NCBI GenBank assembly: GCA_947000775.1
Contig: CAMQGK010000328.1
Location: 1,508,001 to 1,572,000, forward strand
DNA from: Pterois miles
Lineage: Eukaryota; Chordata; Actinopteri; Perciformes; Scorpaenidae
Reading direction: 5' to 3'
DNA: 64,000 nucleotides
Shown: positions 26,301 to 33,675 of the stretch, piece by piece
How the letters are laid out: each line of letters opens with the position of its first letter
Position numbering within the stretch: the stretch's first letter is position 1
Made by a program: the position numbers and the translations under genes
The notes under the pieces: generated by a model
Told to the model about the DNA's origin: nothing
Databases searched by the model: none
The model's input: only the letters and a program-made list of their open reading frames with translations

Positions 26301-29300
26301 GGCAACTGTGCTAACCACTTCACAACCATGCAGCTTCACTTATTTAATCATTGATTTATTAAATCATTTAATCATAAAATAAGTTATGTATTTATAAATT
26401 TAATTTCAGCCCTTAAAAGCTTCCATACAGTTGTGGTACAGGTGTCTTCAGGTGTGGTACAGGTGTCTCAGTCTTACCTTGAGGATCTCAAACAGGTGCA
26501 GACAGTGGTAAACGGGAGTGAGCAGCAGTCTGGGCAGAACGTACTGAACAGCCTCTTTGAAGCCTTCACAGATGGACTGAAGACAAACAGCTGTATTACT
26601 GCATCATGCATCATCATCATCATCATCATCATCATCACCACATGATAATCTGGAGCAGGGTTTTACCTGCAGATGGAAAGCAGCTCCTGGTTTGGAGACT
26701 TGACTCAGGAAGTGTTCATGGAAACCGGAGCGCAGGGTGTCCTGAGCGTATGTTTCATAAGGATCAAAGGCCAACTCCTATCAATCAGTCACACATCAGA
26801 GGGAAGCAGTGAATCACTCATTAGATTGATTGATCAATACGATCAGATCAGATTAATCACACAGGTACAGGTACAGGTTCAGTTACCGACCTCAGCCAGG
26901 TCTTCGAAGCAGCTTCCCACCAGAGGATGAGGACTGCCTTCATCAGTCATCTCCACCGTGTCCTCGATCAGACCCAGCAGCTTCACTGTCACCTCGTGGA
27001 TATCAACGATTCGACTGAAGATACTGTCCACATCCTGACACACACACACGATCAATTAGACTGATTAGTCAGGTGATCAGGTGATCAGACAGGTATTGAT
27101 CAATGAGTACGTACGTGCTGGGAGAAGAGCATGGGGCTGGAGGTGAAGGGCTCTCTGAACACCTTGATGAGCAGGTTGAGCGTTCTCAGAAACTGTCGCC
27201 CGTCAGACATGAAGCTCCTCACCAGCTCGTAGTAACTCTGCTCCTCATTGGCTGACGGCTCCTCGTCCATCAGAGGGAAGCCGCTGATGTCCTCCTCATC
27301 CTGGTGGAACATGTCCATCAGCACCTGAGACAGACAGGTGAGAGACAGGGAGGCCTTGTTCACACTGCAGATTGGATCTGTCACCATGGTTACAGTGTCC
27401 TGATGGATAACCATGTCTATTACAGACCATAATATCTTATCATGTCACCGTGGTTACAGTATACCTTGTCAGCACACATGGCAACAGTAATATCCTGCTG
27501 GGAGATCTCGTAGTGTCGGATGTTCCTCACGTAGTTTCCTGCCAGCTTCAGGATGTCAGCAGAGATGTATTCCAACACTGCCACCATGTAGACCGACACC
27601 TGATGGTCTATCTTATACCCCAGCACCTCCTGACAACACAAAGCATCATGGGAAACAGTGAATGTGAGTACGATGACATGATGATGATGATGATGGTGAA
27701 GACAGTCATACCTTGAGCAGTGGATGGATCTTGTCAACAGGTAAAGCCAGTGGGTTCCTCCTCTTCCTTTTCTCGATGGCGGCCTGAGCGTCAGCGATCG
27801 CCCACTTATCGATCGGGTGAGGAAAACTCTTCTGAACACGTTCCTGAGAAGAAGACAGGGAGGAAAAGTGAGGACAGGCAGTGACCTGGTCTAAACATCT
27901 GGACTGACATGGTCTAAATATCTGAACTGCTGTGCATTTAGCAGACATAATGTATCAGTCTAAAACCGACTCAAACAGGAAAACCACTGGAAATGTTTAT
28001 GCTTTGATGAGTGCTGTTGATCACAATTCAGGACACATCTGTCTGCAGGTACAGACGTCAGGAGGAGGGCATGGGTACAGACCACAGGAGTAGGGGGAAA
28101 CAGGAGGAGGGTACAGGTATGAATGTAGGGTTAGGGTAAGGTTAAGGTAAAGGTTAGGGCAAGTCTCCAGGAAATTAATGTAAGTCAATATAATTTCCTC
28201 AATAGCCATGGAAACACGACTGTGTGTGATTATTGTGAGTGTGTGTTACCTCCACATCCTGTACAGTGCGTGGTTGAGCCTGACACAGCATGCTGAGCAG
28301 CAGCAGGATCAGCTCCTCAATGTACTGCAGCGCCTCCTGCTGGGACACCAGGTTAGGATGCACCTGGTTCAGTACCTACAACACACAGTCATGAAGAGTA
28401 TCATCTCTGTGACACACAGGTGTTACAGGTAACAGAGAGGCGAAGCCCTGCCCCCTCCTGTGACCACCATGGGACATTATTTCAGTGAAAATATGAAAAG
28501 TAGTCAACGGAGAGGGACAAATATTTATTTAATCCCATTTGAATTGATCCATGAATCACACAGATAATGTTTACCCATTTAAAGATAAGAGATTTATCAA
28601 TTCCAAGTCAGTGAACGTAGCTATGATCCACCACATCACCTACACAAGCTCGCTCGCTAACTGAGCTAGGAGTCGAGGAGCCAAGGAAAGGGGTTGAGAA
28701 GAGGAGCTGAGGAGATGAGACGAGGAGAGGAGATGAGGAGATGAGTCAAGGAGAGGGGACGAGGAGAGGGGACAAGGAGATGAGTCAAGGAGAGGGGACG
28801 AGGAGAGGAGCTGAAGAGATGAGTCAAGGAAAGGAGTTGTGGAGCTGAGGAGAGGAGTCGAGGAGAAGAGCTGAGGAGAAGAGTCGAGGAGAAGAGCTGA
28901 GGAGAGGAGTCAAGGAGAAAATTCCCTTCCCCCAACAGTCCACCCTCAGTCTAGCCTTCAGTAGTCCTTCTAGAACCGGTACCATCTCAACACTGAGCTC
29001 GGTTCCTGCTTGTTAGCCAGATGGCCAACTTGGCAGAACCAGACAAGAAGTTCACCAATGTATGAACGGTCTTCTTCTTAGCAGAGTATTTTGGGCCAAA
29101 AATAAACAAATCAAAAGAAAAACCTCCCAGAGATCCTGAAACCACCTTTTTAAAAGGTCAAACAGTGCTGACAGCCGTGGACACTCAACAAATAAATGCC
29201 CGATTGTCTCAATCTGACCACAGAAAGTGCATTCCTCCCCAGATCAGGGTCAGTTTGGTCTGTCTCGGTGTAAACTCACAGCTTTTCTAATGAAACAGAA

Positions 29301-30979
29301 CATGTTCTTTTTTCAGGACGCTGCAAGTTTGAACTTGTCTTGTCATGAATCTTTGGTGTAAAGTTCAAACTCCCGCCCAAGAAGACCTCAACGCCACCCT
29401 TACCATAATATTGCTTCCAGCACCCCCAACGTCCTTTGAACTGCCCCTGGGGTGCGGTACCGCCCCCGTTAAGAAACGCTAGTCTGATCCAAAGAAACAT
29501 TTGTCAGAGTATGTGTGTATGCTCCCAGGATGCACTGCTGGAAGCATCCAGCTCTGCATGTGCTTCCACCTGGTGGAGGACACAGGTTTTACAGCTGAGA
29601 GCATGGTGGAGCATTTAGCAGCTGAAGTTGATCTGTCTGCTGGATGTGAATTTCCCCACTGTGGGACCAATAAAGGAATATCTTATCTTATCTTATCTTA
29701 AAAATAAGTTCAATATATACACTTAAAGAAGTGAGGTCTGTGATTCTAAGCCAATAAAACCAAATATCTCCTCACCAAGCTCATCTGGATGAACTACACA
29801 GTACTAACACATTAAACTACAGTAAAGAGAGACATGGTCCTAGGTTATGGTAATTTATACAGTAAATTAGTAACTAAGCTAGTAATAGCTAGTACTAGTA
29901 AACTAACCTTCAATATCATTACAATATAAATAGATATTAATAAAAGAGGTATTTGGTCCAAATATAGTGATATTTGATTTTCTCTATATTGCCAGACCTA
30001 CTTCGAATGCAGGTGCTGCCTCCCTTTGAGTTTTTTGACCGCAATGAAAATGTTGTTTTTGAGAGGCTAAATGCTGACAAATGTAGAATGAAGCAGAATA
30101 TTTCCAAATAAAAACATGTTGGAAATGATTACAGCTATCTTTTTTCAATGCAGTAGTTCTGCACTGCATTGATGCGAAGACGGCAGAGCGATCCATAGAG
30201 GAGGGGTACACAACGACGAGGAGTTTAAAGAGCAACAAACAACAATCTGCCAGGTCCCCTGCCATTACGATTTTTTCACCTTGTGAGTCAGCCGGGTGTT
30301 TATATTTCTGTGGGAGCGCCACAACTGTGACACTTTAGAAGGTGCGTAAGGTTGAGTTTGAAGATGGCCATGGTCCGAGCAAGGGTGTAGGAAGTAGGGG
30401 GGTAGGAAGTGGGGAAGGGACCTCTGGACCACTCGGCATTGCAGCTGGTGTGATCCCATTACAAGACGGTCCCTAGTTTAACAAACGTGTTGTCTTCACC
30501 GGACCCCATATATTGTATCTTCACATCTTCACCGCCGTGAAACAAAACAGACAGTTAAGCTTGAGAGGTTTTACTACAGGACACTGTGACTTACTGATGT
30601 ACGCAGAAGACTAACACTGTGGCATATTGTGTGAAATAAAGAAAGAAATGAGAAGAAACTCAGTACATAAAAGGAAAAAAAATCACCTATCCTCCCTCCC
30701 TGATAGGACATCAGTCCCAAACCAAGAAACCTGCAGGGAAACAAAAAACTGCTGGTTCAGACCCGTGACTCAGCGTGACCCAGCGTGACTCAGCATAATC
30801 TATGACTTGGTGTGATCCGTGACACAGCGTGACTTAGCATGACCCAGCATGACCCATGACCTAGCATGACCCAGTGTGACCCATTACACAGCTTGACCTG
30901 CTACTGCTGAGATGCTACAAACATAAGCGATTAGACTGATCCACTGCTGTCTTGTCTCTATGGTGTGTATTGTCTCTAT

Positions 30980-31022
<43 letters not shown>

Positions 31023-33675
31023 TGTCTCTATGTTGTGTATTGTCTCTATGGTGTGTCTTGTCTTCATGGTGTGTGCTGTCTCTATGGTGTGTGTGTATAC
31101 TGTTTCAATGGTGTGTGTTGTCTCTATGGTGTGTGTGTGTTGTCGCTATGGAGAGTGTATTGTCTCTATGGTGTGTGTATTGTCTCTGGTGAATGTATTG
31201 TCTCAATGATGTGTGTATTGTCTCTATATTGTGTGTATTGTCTCAAAGGTGCGTGTATTGTCTCTATGGTGTGTGTATTTTCTTTATGATGTGTGTATTG
31301 TCTCTATGATGTGTGTATTGTCTCAAAGGTGTGTATTATCTCTATGGTGAGTGTATTGTCTCTATGGTGTGTGTATTGTCTCTGGTGAGTGTATTGTCTC
31401 TTGGGGTGTGTATTGTCTCTATGGTGTGTGTATTGTCTCTATGGTGTGTGTATCGTCTCTATGGTGAGTGTATTGTCTCAGTGTTGTGTGTGTTGTCTCA
31501 GTGTTGTGTGTGTTGTCTCAGTGATGTGTGTATTGTCTCTATGGTGTGTGTATTGTCTCAGTGATGTGTGTATTGTCTCTGTGGTGTGTGTATAGTCTCT
31601 ATGGTGAGTGTATTGTCTCTATGGTGTGTGTATTGTCTCTATGGTGTGTGTGTTGTCTCTATGGTGTGTGTTGTCTCTATGGTGTGTATTATCTCTATGG
31701 CGTGTGTATTGTTTCTATGATGTGTGTATTGTCTCAATGGTGTGTGTTGTCTCTATGGTGTGTGTTGTCACTATGGTATGTGTGTTGTCGCTATGGTGTG
31801 GGTGTGTGTATTGTCTCTGTGGTGTGTGTTTTCTCTATGGTGTGTTGTCAGTATGGTGTTTGTGTGTTGTCTCCATGGTGTGTACTGTCTCTATGTTGTG
31901 TGTGTGTGCGTGTTGCCTTTATGTGTGTGTATTGTCTCTATGGTGTGTGTATTGTCTCTATGTTGTATGTATTGTCTCAATGATGTGTGTATTGTCTCTA
32001 TGATGTGTGTATTTTCTCTATGGAGTGTGTATTGTCTCTATGGTGAGTGTATTGTCTCAATGATGTGCACATTGTCTCTATAGTGCATATATAGTCTCTA
32101 TGGTGCATGTATTGTCTCTATGGTGTGTGTATTGTCTCTATAGTGCGTGTATTGTCTCAATGATGTGTGTATTGTCTCTATGGTGAGTGTATTGTCTCGA
32201 TGTGTGTATTGTCTCTATGGTGTGTGTATTGTCTCTATGGTGTGTGTATTGTCTCTATGGTGTGTATTATCTCTATGGCGTGTGTATTGTTTCTATGATG
32301 TGTGTATTGTCTCAATGGTGTGTGTTGTCACTATGGTATGTGTGTTGTCGCTATGGTGTGGGTGTGTGTGTATTGTCTCTGTGGTGTGTGTTTTCTCTAT
32401 GGTGTATTGTCAGTATGGTGTTTGTGTGTTGTCTCCATGGTGTGTACTGTCTCTATATTGTGTGTGTGTGTATATAGTCTCTATGGTGCGTGTATTGTCT
32501 CTATGGTGTGTGTATTGTCTCTATAGTGCGTGTATTGTCTCAAGAAGAAGAAGAAGAAGAAGAACATCTACCTTTATTAGTCCCACAATGGGGAAATTCA
32601 ATTTACACTCTGTTAAACTCATACATGGTACATGCAGACCTGAAACACACATACATGCATTAATGGAGAGATGTCAGAGTGAGGGGGCTGCTCCTGACAA
32701 GCGCCCCGAGCAGTTGGGGGTTTGGTGCCTTGCTCAGGGGCACCTCGGCAGTGCCCAAGAGGTAAACTGGCACCTCTCCAGCTACCAGTTCACACTCAGT
32801 TTTTGGTCCATGTCGGGACTTGAACCGGTGACCCTCTGGTTCCCAAGCCAACTCCCTACAGACTGAGCTACTGCCGCCCCCAATGATGTGTGTATTGTCT
32901 CTATGGTGAGTGTATTGTCTCGATGTGTGTATTGTCTCTATGGTGTGTGTATTGTCTCTATGGTGTGTGTATCGTCTCTATGGTGTGAATATTGTCTCTA
33001 TGGTGTGTGTATTGTCTCTATGGTGTGTGTATTGTCTCTATGGTGTGTGTATCGTCTCTATGGTGAGTGTATTGTCTCAGTGTTGTGTGTGTTGTCTCAG
33101 TGATGTGTGTATTGTCTCTACGGTGTGTGTGTTGTCTCAGTGATGTGTGTATTGTCTCTATGGTGTGTGTATCGTCTCTATGGTGAGTGTATTGTCTCTA
33201 TGATGTGTGTATTGTCTCTATGGTGTGTGTGTTGTCTCAGTGTGTGTGTTGTCTCTATGGTGTGTGTATCGTCTCTATGGTGAGTGTATTGTCTCTATGG
33301 TGTGTGTGTTGTCTCTATGATGTGTGTATTGTCTCTATGGTGTGTGTATCGTCTCTATGGTGAGTGTATTGTCTCTATGATGTGTGTATTGTCTCTATGG
33401 TGTGTGTGTTGTCTCAGTGATGTGTATTGTCTCTATGGTGTGTGTATCGTCTCTATGGTGAGTGTATTGTCTCTATGGTGTGTGTATCGTCTCTATGGTG
33501 AGTGTATTGTCTCTATGGTGTGTGTGTTGTCTCTATGATGTGTGTATTGTCTGTAAGGTGAGTGTATTGTCTCTATGGTGAGTCTTACCTTCTCCAGTGA
33601 GGACACCAACAGTCCTCTCCACTTCGGTCCGTTCTCCTCGTTGAAGAAGTCGTACTGAAGCTGGGCTGCCTGCAT
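9159..33675 (-). CDS. sos1: sos1, Ras/Rac guanine nucleotide exchange factor (22 coding exons)
   Basis: Son of sevenless 1 loads GTP onto Ras (and Rac through its DH domain) after Grb2 brings it to activated receptors at the plasma membrane. All 22 exons have GT-AG borders and compatible phases and sum to 4000 nt. With one missing C restored in each of exons 20 and 22 this gives 1333 residues, the length I recall for human SOS1. Order: histone folds about 1-190, DH about 200-404, PH about 440-550, REM about 600-740, CDC25 about 780-1020, proline-rich tail to 1333. Numbering stays colinear: Leu687/Arg688 and Trp729 of the distal Ras site and Phe929 of the catalytic site fall at the same positions. 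The tail (VPVPPPVPP, PPRRRPESAP, LPPKTYKRE) fits SOS1, not SOS2. Two apparent frameshifts lie in C-rich tracts of the tail; I read them as assembly errors. Confidence 0.96.
9663..9681. repeat. poly-G/C run forming the exon 22 polypyrimidine tract
   Basis: About 14 G on the plus strand read as a C-tract just upstream of the TTCTCAG acceptor of sos1 exon 22. Confidence 0.85.
10404..10549 (-). CDS. sos1: sos1 coding exon 21 (residues 1119-1167)
   Basis: SSSVSSMVSFSRGSEDVPVP, then VPP repeats and RRRPESAPAESSPSK: the Grb2 SH3-binding tail. Acceptor TCCCAG|GGTCCT, donor AAG|GTAACC. It joins exon 20 as Ser-Arg-Ser without the 15-residue NDTVFIQ-type segment of the long human isoform. Confidence 0.9.
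10856..10952. repeat. two-copy direct repeat abutting the sos1 exon 20 donor
   Basis: GACCTTTGATTGGTGG...GTGGGCGGG occurs twice about 49 bases apart. The second copy runs into the donor (GTAAGACCCGCCCAC against ATTAACCCCGCCCAC in the first). Confidence 0.75.
10950..11222 (-). CDS. sos1: sos1 coding exon 20 (residues 1028-1119), with apparent frameshift
   Basis: VKRYTCPLKSPGIRP...RKISYSRIPDSDAEG...SAPNSPRTPLTPP is in the incoming frame; the conserved continuation SSSTDVGSVFDSPQGPSSPF lies one frame off, and only that frame joins exon 21. The exon is 273 nt where the phases require 274. The break lies within about 20 nt of C/G tract near 11029-11050. Acceptor follows an uninterrupted run of 27 C (11225-11251); donor CTCCA|GTAAGA. 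Confidence 0.88.
11225..11251. repeat. 27-nt poly-G/C run at the exon 20 acceptor
   Basis: An uninterrupted C27 on the sense strand immediately before CAG|GTGAAG; it serves as the polypyrimidine tract. Exact length is likely unreliable in any assembly. Confidence 0.93.
11704..11820 (-). CDS. sos1: sos1 coding exon 19 (residues 989-1027)
   Basis: KFFENLNPMEDLSEKDFADH through RNARSLPRF, end of CDC25. Acceptor GAGCAG|AAGTTC, donor TTT|GTAAGT. Confidence 0.94.
11908..12080 (-). CDS. sos1: sos1 coding exon 18 (residues 931-988)
   Basis: IYLTNILKTEEGNPDFLRRH through YCLRVEADIR, with the helical hairpin region ([20 protein letters not shown]) that opens the Ras nucleotide site. Acceptor GTCAG|GAATCT, donor AGG|GTCAGT; an 87-nt intron follows. 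Confidence 0.95.
12167..12284 (-). CDS. sos1: sos1 coding exon 17 (residues 892-931)
   Basis: QIPSRQRRILEEAHELSEDH through INPPCVPFFG. Includes Phe929, which contacts Ras in the catalytic site. Acceptor TCCAG|CAAATT, donor TTTG|GTATGC. The next intron is only 86 nt. Confidence 0.94.
12724..13710 (+). mobile_element. hAT-type element, copy 2, in sos1 intron 16
   Basis: Ends AAGGAATGGGAAC and CCCACCCCTA; flanks TTGGAGAC and GTGGAGAC match at 7 of 8 positions as a target duplication. BED-finger remnant at 13269-13400. Confidence 0.86.
13936..14098 (-). CDS. sos1: sos1 coding exon 16 (residues 837-891)
   Basis: CIIETENLEERVAVVSRIIE through VYRLDHTFE, core of CDC25. Acceptor CTGCAG|GTGTAT, donor GAG|GTAACA. 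Intron 16 (1651 bp) carries a whole hAT copy. Confidence 0.95.
14495..14614 (-). CDS. sos1: sos1 coding exon 15 (residues 797-837)
   Basis: AVQPSELVGSVWTKEDKELH through NLTLWFE, start of the CDC25 catalytic domain. Acceptor TGTAG|GGCAGT, donor GAAAA|GTAAGA. Confidence 0.94.
14726..14948 (-). CDS. sos1: sos1 coding exon 14 (residues 723-797)
   Basis: GKAMRKWVESITKIIQRKKQ through LTLLESDFYR. Contains Trp729 of the allosteric site and the REM-CDC25 junction. Acceptor CTGCAG|GTAAGG: the exon itself opens with GTAAGG, so a shifted upstream join meets TAA almost at once. Donor ACAG|GTAACA. Confidence 0.95.
14992..15465. repeat. 40-bp minisatellite containing the sos1 exon 13 splice donor, 12 copies
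   Basis: CGTACCTCTG starts every 40 bases from 15011 to 15451, the last being the true exon 13 donor. The units are essentially identical. On the minus strand each carries TCAGTCAGAG|GTACGTACC, that is 10 exon bases plus the 5' splice site. The array fills nearly all of the 507-bp intron 13. Confidence 0.97.
15456..15559 (-). CDS. sos1: sos1 coding exon 13 (residues 688-723)
   Basis: VLNVCRHWVEHHFYDFERDT through FIASVRG, REM domain. Acceptor CTGCAG|AGTGTT, donor AGAG|GTACGT. The last 10 exon bases and the donor are repeated at 40-bp intervals through the intron that follows. Confidence 0.94.
15849..15879. repeat. 13-bp hairpin in sos1 intron 12
   Basis: GTCCTTTCCTGAG and CTCAGGAAAGGAC are perfect inverted arms with a 5-base loop. 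Confidence 0.9.
15925..16041 (-). CDS. sos1: sos1 coding exon 12 (residues 649-688)
   Basis: FEIPEPRPSEVDPMEGGEQP through EFVQPVQLR. It ends at Leu687/Arg688, residues of the distal (allosteric) Ras-GTP site known in human SOS1. Acceptor TTCAG|GTTTGA, donor CTCAG|GTAGAG. Confidence 0.93.
16224..16305 (-). CDS. sos1: sos1 coding exon 11 (residues 622-649)
   Basis: 26 full codons, [20 protein letters not shown] through DLLMER, REM domain (RasGEF N-terminal motif). Acceptor TTCAG|ATCCAA, donor GAGAG|GTGAGA; both ends split codons. Confidence 0.94.
16345..16640. repeat. 39-bp minisatellite in sos1 intron 10
   Basis: Unit built on CAGACCAGGAGAAAGTTATC + AATAAACTCTCTGATCACT, about 7 copies, ending about 40 bases from the exon 11 acceptor. 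Confidence 0.93.
16884..16965. repeat. ATGG/TGGA microsatellite
   Basis: GGATGGAT units with two GATA interruptions, intron 10 of sos1. Confidence 0.95.
17493..18154 (-). CDS. sos1: sos1 coding exon 10 (residues 401-622)
   Basis: The largest exon, 662 nt. It encodes the DH-PH linker, the whole PH domain ([39 protein letters not shown]) and the start of REM (PIIKAGTVLKLIERLTFHMYA). The PH domain binds membrane phosphoinositides and phosphatidic acid in the family. Acceptor GTGCAG|TGAGTC, donor GCAG|GTAAGG. A GAA/GAAG microsatellite with a second copy of the acceptor-side CTTCTTCTGTGGTGTG motif lies just upstream in intron 9. Confidence 0.97.
18158..18255. repeat. GAA microsatellite duplicating the exon 10 polypyrimidine region
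   Basis: CACACCACAGAAGAAGAAG occurs at 18158 and again at about 18198. On the sense strand this is a second CTTCTTCTGTGGTGTG tract upstream of the acceptor. Confidence 0.85.
19020..19072. repeat. AAT microsatellite
   Basis: Imperfect AATAAT units in sos1 intron 9. Confidence 0.93.
19325..19795. repeat. GC-box-like tandem repeat, about 20 copies
   Basis: AGTCTCCGCCCCCTGTGATG and variants, period near 20. Most copies carry CCGCCCC, the Sp/KLF binding core. In sos1 intron 9. Confidence 0.9.
19840..20060. repeat. about 60-bp tandem repeat, 4 copies
   Basis: TGATTGGTTTTCTACACTTT...CATGTGACAGCAGAGTGAGT recurs with small changes. Confidence 0.9.
20277..20321. repeat. TA microsatellite
   Basis: About 22 TA units, abutting a LINE fragment. 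Confidence 0.96.
20325..20740 (-). mobile_element. LINE ORF2 C-terminal fragment
   Basis: Minus-strand frame reads VSTLTYRHEGWVMTETTRLW, AAEMGFLRRVSGVSLRDRVR and SHLRWFGYLVRMPPGRLP, the characteristic C-terminal region of fish non-LTR retrotransposon polyproteins. 5' truncated. Confidence 0.82.
20789..21750 (-). mobile_element. Tc1-like transposon, copy B, internally deleted
   Basis: Inverted relative to copy A and similar over both ends. It keeps the FTDETRF and GGGSVMVWEGTSLEGPTDL segments, then jumps from TAVRY straight to the 3' part, losing about 400 bp with the second Asp and the Glu. It lies in sos1 intron 9. Confidence 0.88.
22020..22412. repeat. AGT/AGC trinucleotide-rich repeat
   Basis: AGTAGTAGCAGTAACAGTAC blocks repeated imperfectly, sos1 intron 9. 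Confidence 0.93.
22590..22862. repeat. about 33/66-bp degenerate repeat
   Basis: Variants of GGACCACTAGAACCCTATAA + CAGACCTATAAAACCC. The open frame through it is an artefact. Confidence 0.85.
23433..23560 (-). CDS. sos1: sos1 coding exon 9 (residues 359-401)
   Basis: 42 codons plus two bases, QLEEKSEEEEDKECLKQAIT through SLAKRRL. Last DH helices. Acceptor CGTAG|CAACTA, donor CTCAG|GTACTT; Ser401 is split with exon 10. Confidence 0.93.
23755..23826. repeat. CCAGGC hexanucleotide repeat
   Basis: About 11 units of CCAGGC or CCAGGA between sos1 exon 9 and the 69-bp array. Confidence 0.95.
23953..24000. repeat. 48-bp perfect palindrome, 22-bp arms and 4-base loop
   Basis: Left arm starts CTGTACCCTCTGTAGGCC, right arm ends GGCCTACAGAGGGTACAG. 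No mismatch. In sos1 intron 8. Confidence 0.97.
24445..25880. repeat. 69-bp minisatellite in sos1 intron 8, about 20 copies
   Basis: Unit includes GTCTATAGATACAGAGGAGT, AACGTCTACCTGAGTCTATA and TCAACATTAATATATCATCA. On the sense strand each unit contains CTCAG|GTAGACGT, a donor-like motif. Two subfamilies differ at ATTATTACTG versus GCTATTATTG. Confidence 0.95.
26045..26335 (+). mobile_element. teleost interspersed repeat (CATGTCTTTGGACTGTGGGA family), copy 1
   Basis: Contains GGGTACACCCTGGACAGG, CATGTCTTTGGACTGTGGGA, GGAGAACCGGAGTAAACCCA and CTGTGAGGCAACTGTGCTAA. The same order occurs at 34765, 35605 and 46674. A very common fish repeat; I do not recall its class with certainty. Confidence 0.75.
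26478..26576 (-). CDS. sos1: sos1 coding exon 8 (residues 326-358)
   Basis: 33 codons, SICEGFKEAVQYVLPRLL through CLHLFEILK, core DH helices. Acceptor TTCAG|TCCATC, donor AAG|GTAAGA. Intron 8 beyond it holds a 1.4-kb 69-bp array. Confidence 0.93.
26607..26640. repeat. CAT microsatellite
   Basis: Eleven CAT units in sos1 intron 7. Confidence 0.95.
26667..26777 (-). CDS. sos1: sos1 coding exon 7 (residues 289-325)
   Basis: 37 codons, ELAFDPYETYAQDTLRSGF through GAAFHLQ, DH domain. Acceptor ATAG|GAGTTG, donor CAG|GTAAAA. Confidence 0.93.
26891..27034 (-). CDS. sos1: sos1 coding exon 6 (residues 241-288)
   Basis: 48 codons, DVDSIFSRIVDIHEV through GSCFEDLAE, DH domain. Acceptor TGTCAG|GATGTG, donor GAG|GTCGGT, phase 0. 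A GTAA four bases further in is an alternative but would break the join to exon 7. Confidence 0.92.
27115..27324 (-). CDS. sos1: sos1 coding exon 5 (residues 171-240)
   Basis: 70 codons, VLMDMFHQDEEDISGFPL through PMLFSQH. It closes the histone-fold region and begins the DH domain (YYELVRSFMSDGRQFLRTLN). Acceptor CTCAG|GTGCTG, donor CAC|GTACGT. Confidence 0.94.
27465..27629 (-). CDS. sos1: sos1 coding exon 4 (residues 116-170)
   Basis: 55 codons, EVLGYKIDHQVSVYMVAVLE through VAMCADK, second histone-fold segment. Acceptor TGTCAG|GAGGTG, donor AAG|GTATAC. Confidence 0.95.
27712..27843 (-). CDS. sos1: sos1 coding exon 3 (residues 72-115)
   Basis: 44 codons, ERVQKSFPHPIDKWAIADAQ through IHPLLK, the highly conserved linker between the tandem histone folds. 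Acceptor CTCAG|GAACG, donor AAG|GTATGA. Confidence 0.95.
28250..28375 (-). CDS. sos1: sos1 coding exon 2 (residues 30-71)
   Basis: 42 codons, VLNQVHPNLV...MLCQAQPRTVQDVE, first histone fold. Acceptor TGTAG|GTACTG, donor GAG|GTAACA, phase 0 on both sides. Too short for a long ORF, found by homology and splice signals. Confidence 0.93.
28670..28925. repeat. purine-rich GAGGAGAGGA tandem repeat
   Basis: GAGTCAAGGAGAGGGGACGA and relatives, about 20-bp period, sos1 intron 1. Confidence 0.9.
28960..29310 (-). mobile_element. LINE C-terminal zinc-binding fragment (L1/Tx1-like)
   Basis: Minus strand at about 29070-29245 reads ECTFCGQIETIGHLFVECPR and LSALFDLLKRWFQDLWEVFL: the C-x2-C-x7-H-x4-C reverse-transcriptase zinc-binding motif. 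Truncated on both sides; in sos1 intron 1. Confidence 0.75.
29560..29702 (+). mobile_element. LINE/SINE 3' tail with TCTTA repeats
   Basis: GGGACCAATAAAGGAATATC + TTATCTTATCTTA, as in many fish non-LTR tails. Confidence 0.65.
29702..30950. other. unannotated part of sos1 intron 1
   Basis: AT-rich to mixed sequence, including a CAGCGTGACCCAGCATGACC-type short repeat at 30760-30900. No exon or recognised element seen. Confidence 0.5.
30951..33588. repeat. 20-bp minisatellite in sos1 intron 1
   Basis: Variants of TGTGTATTGTCTCTATGGTG run to within about 10 bases of the exon 1 donor. The open frames through it (Cys/Leu/Val/Tyr-rich) are repeat artefacts. Blocks recur inside it: about 31680-31960 resembles 32262-32500. 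Confidence 0.93.
32533..32882 (-). mobile_element. tRNA-derived SINE inserted in the intron 1 minisatellite
   Basis: Minus strand: the head GGCGGCAGTAGCTCAGTCTG (A box) and GGTTCAAGTCCC (B box) are RNA polymerase III promoter boxes. The 3' tail GTGGGACTAATAAAGG ends in a CTT repeat. The same tail ending occurs at 29660-29700 and 42890-42925, suggesting a shared LINE partner. Confidence 0.8.
33589..33675 (-). CDS. sos1: sos1 coding exon 1 (residues 1-29)
   Basis: ATG at 33673-33675 in GCC-ATG-C context starts MQAAQLQYDFFNEENGPKW, matching the vertebrate SOS1 N-terminus. The exon ends in frame (phase 0) at donor AAG|GTAAGA. A 20-bp minisatellite starts about 10 bases into the intron. Confidence 0.95.

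Noticed and set aside
30960..33540. Cys/Tyr/Val-rich frames as a keratin-associated or metallothionein-like protein
   Set aside because: Direct translation of the TG-rich 20-bp minisatellite in sos1 intron 1, on the opposite strand to the gene.
9159..33675. sos1 as a pseudogene because of frameshifts
   Set aside because: All 22 exons, splice sites and catalytic residues are intact; the only breaks are two 1-base gaps in C-rich tracts, matched by a third in the neighbouring gene.
9159..33675. Assignment as sos2
   Set aside because: Tail motifs (PPRRRPESAPAESSPSK, LPPKTYKRE context), total length of 1333 and the tmem178a neighbour fit SOS1 better; some single residues in exon 14 are SOS2-like.
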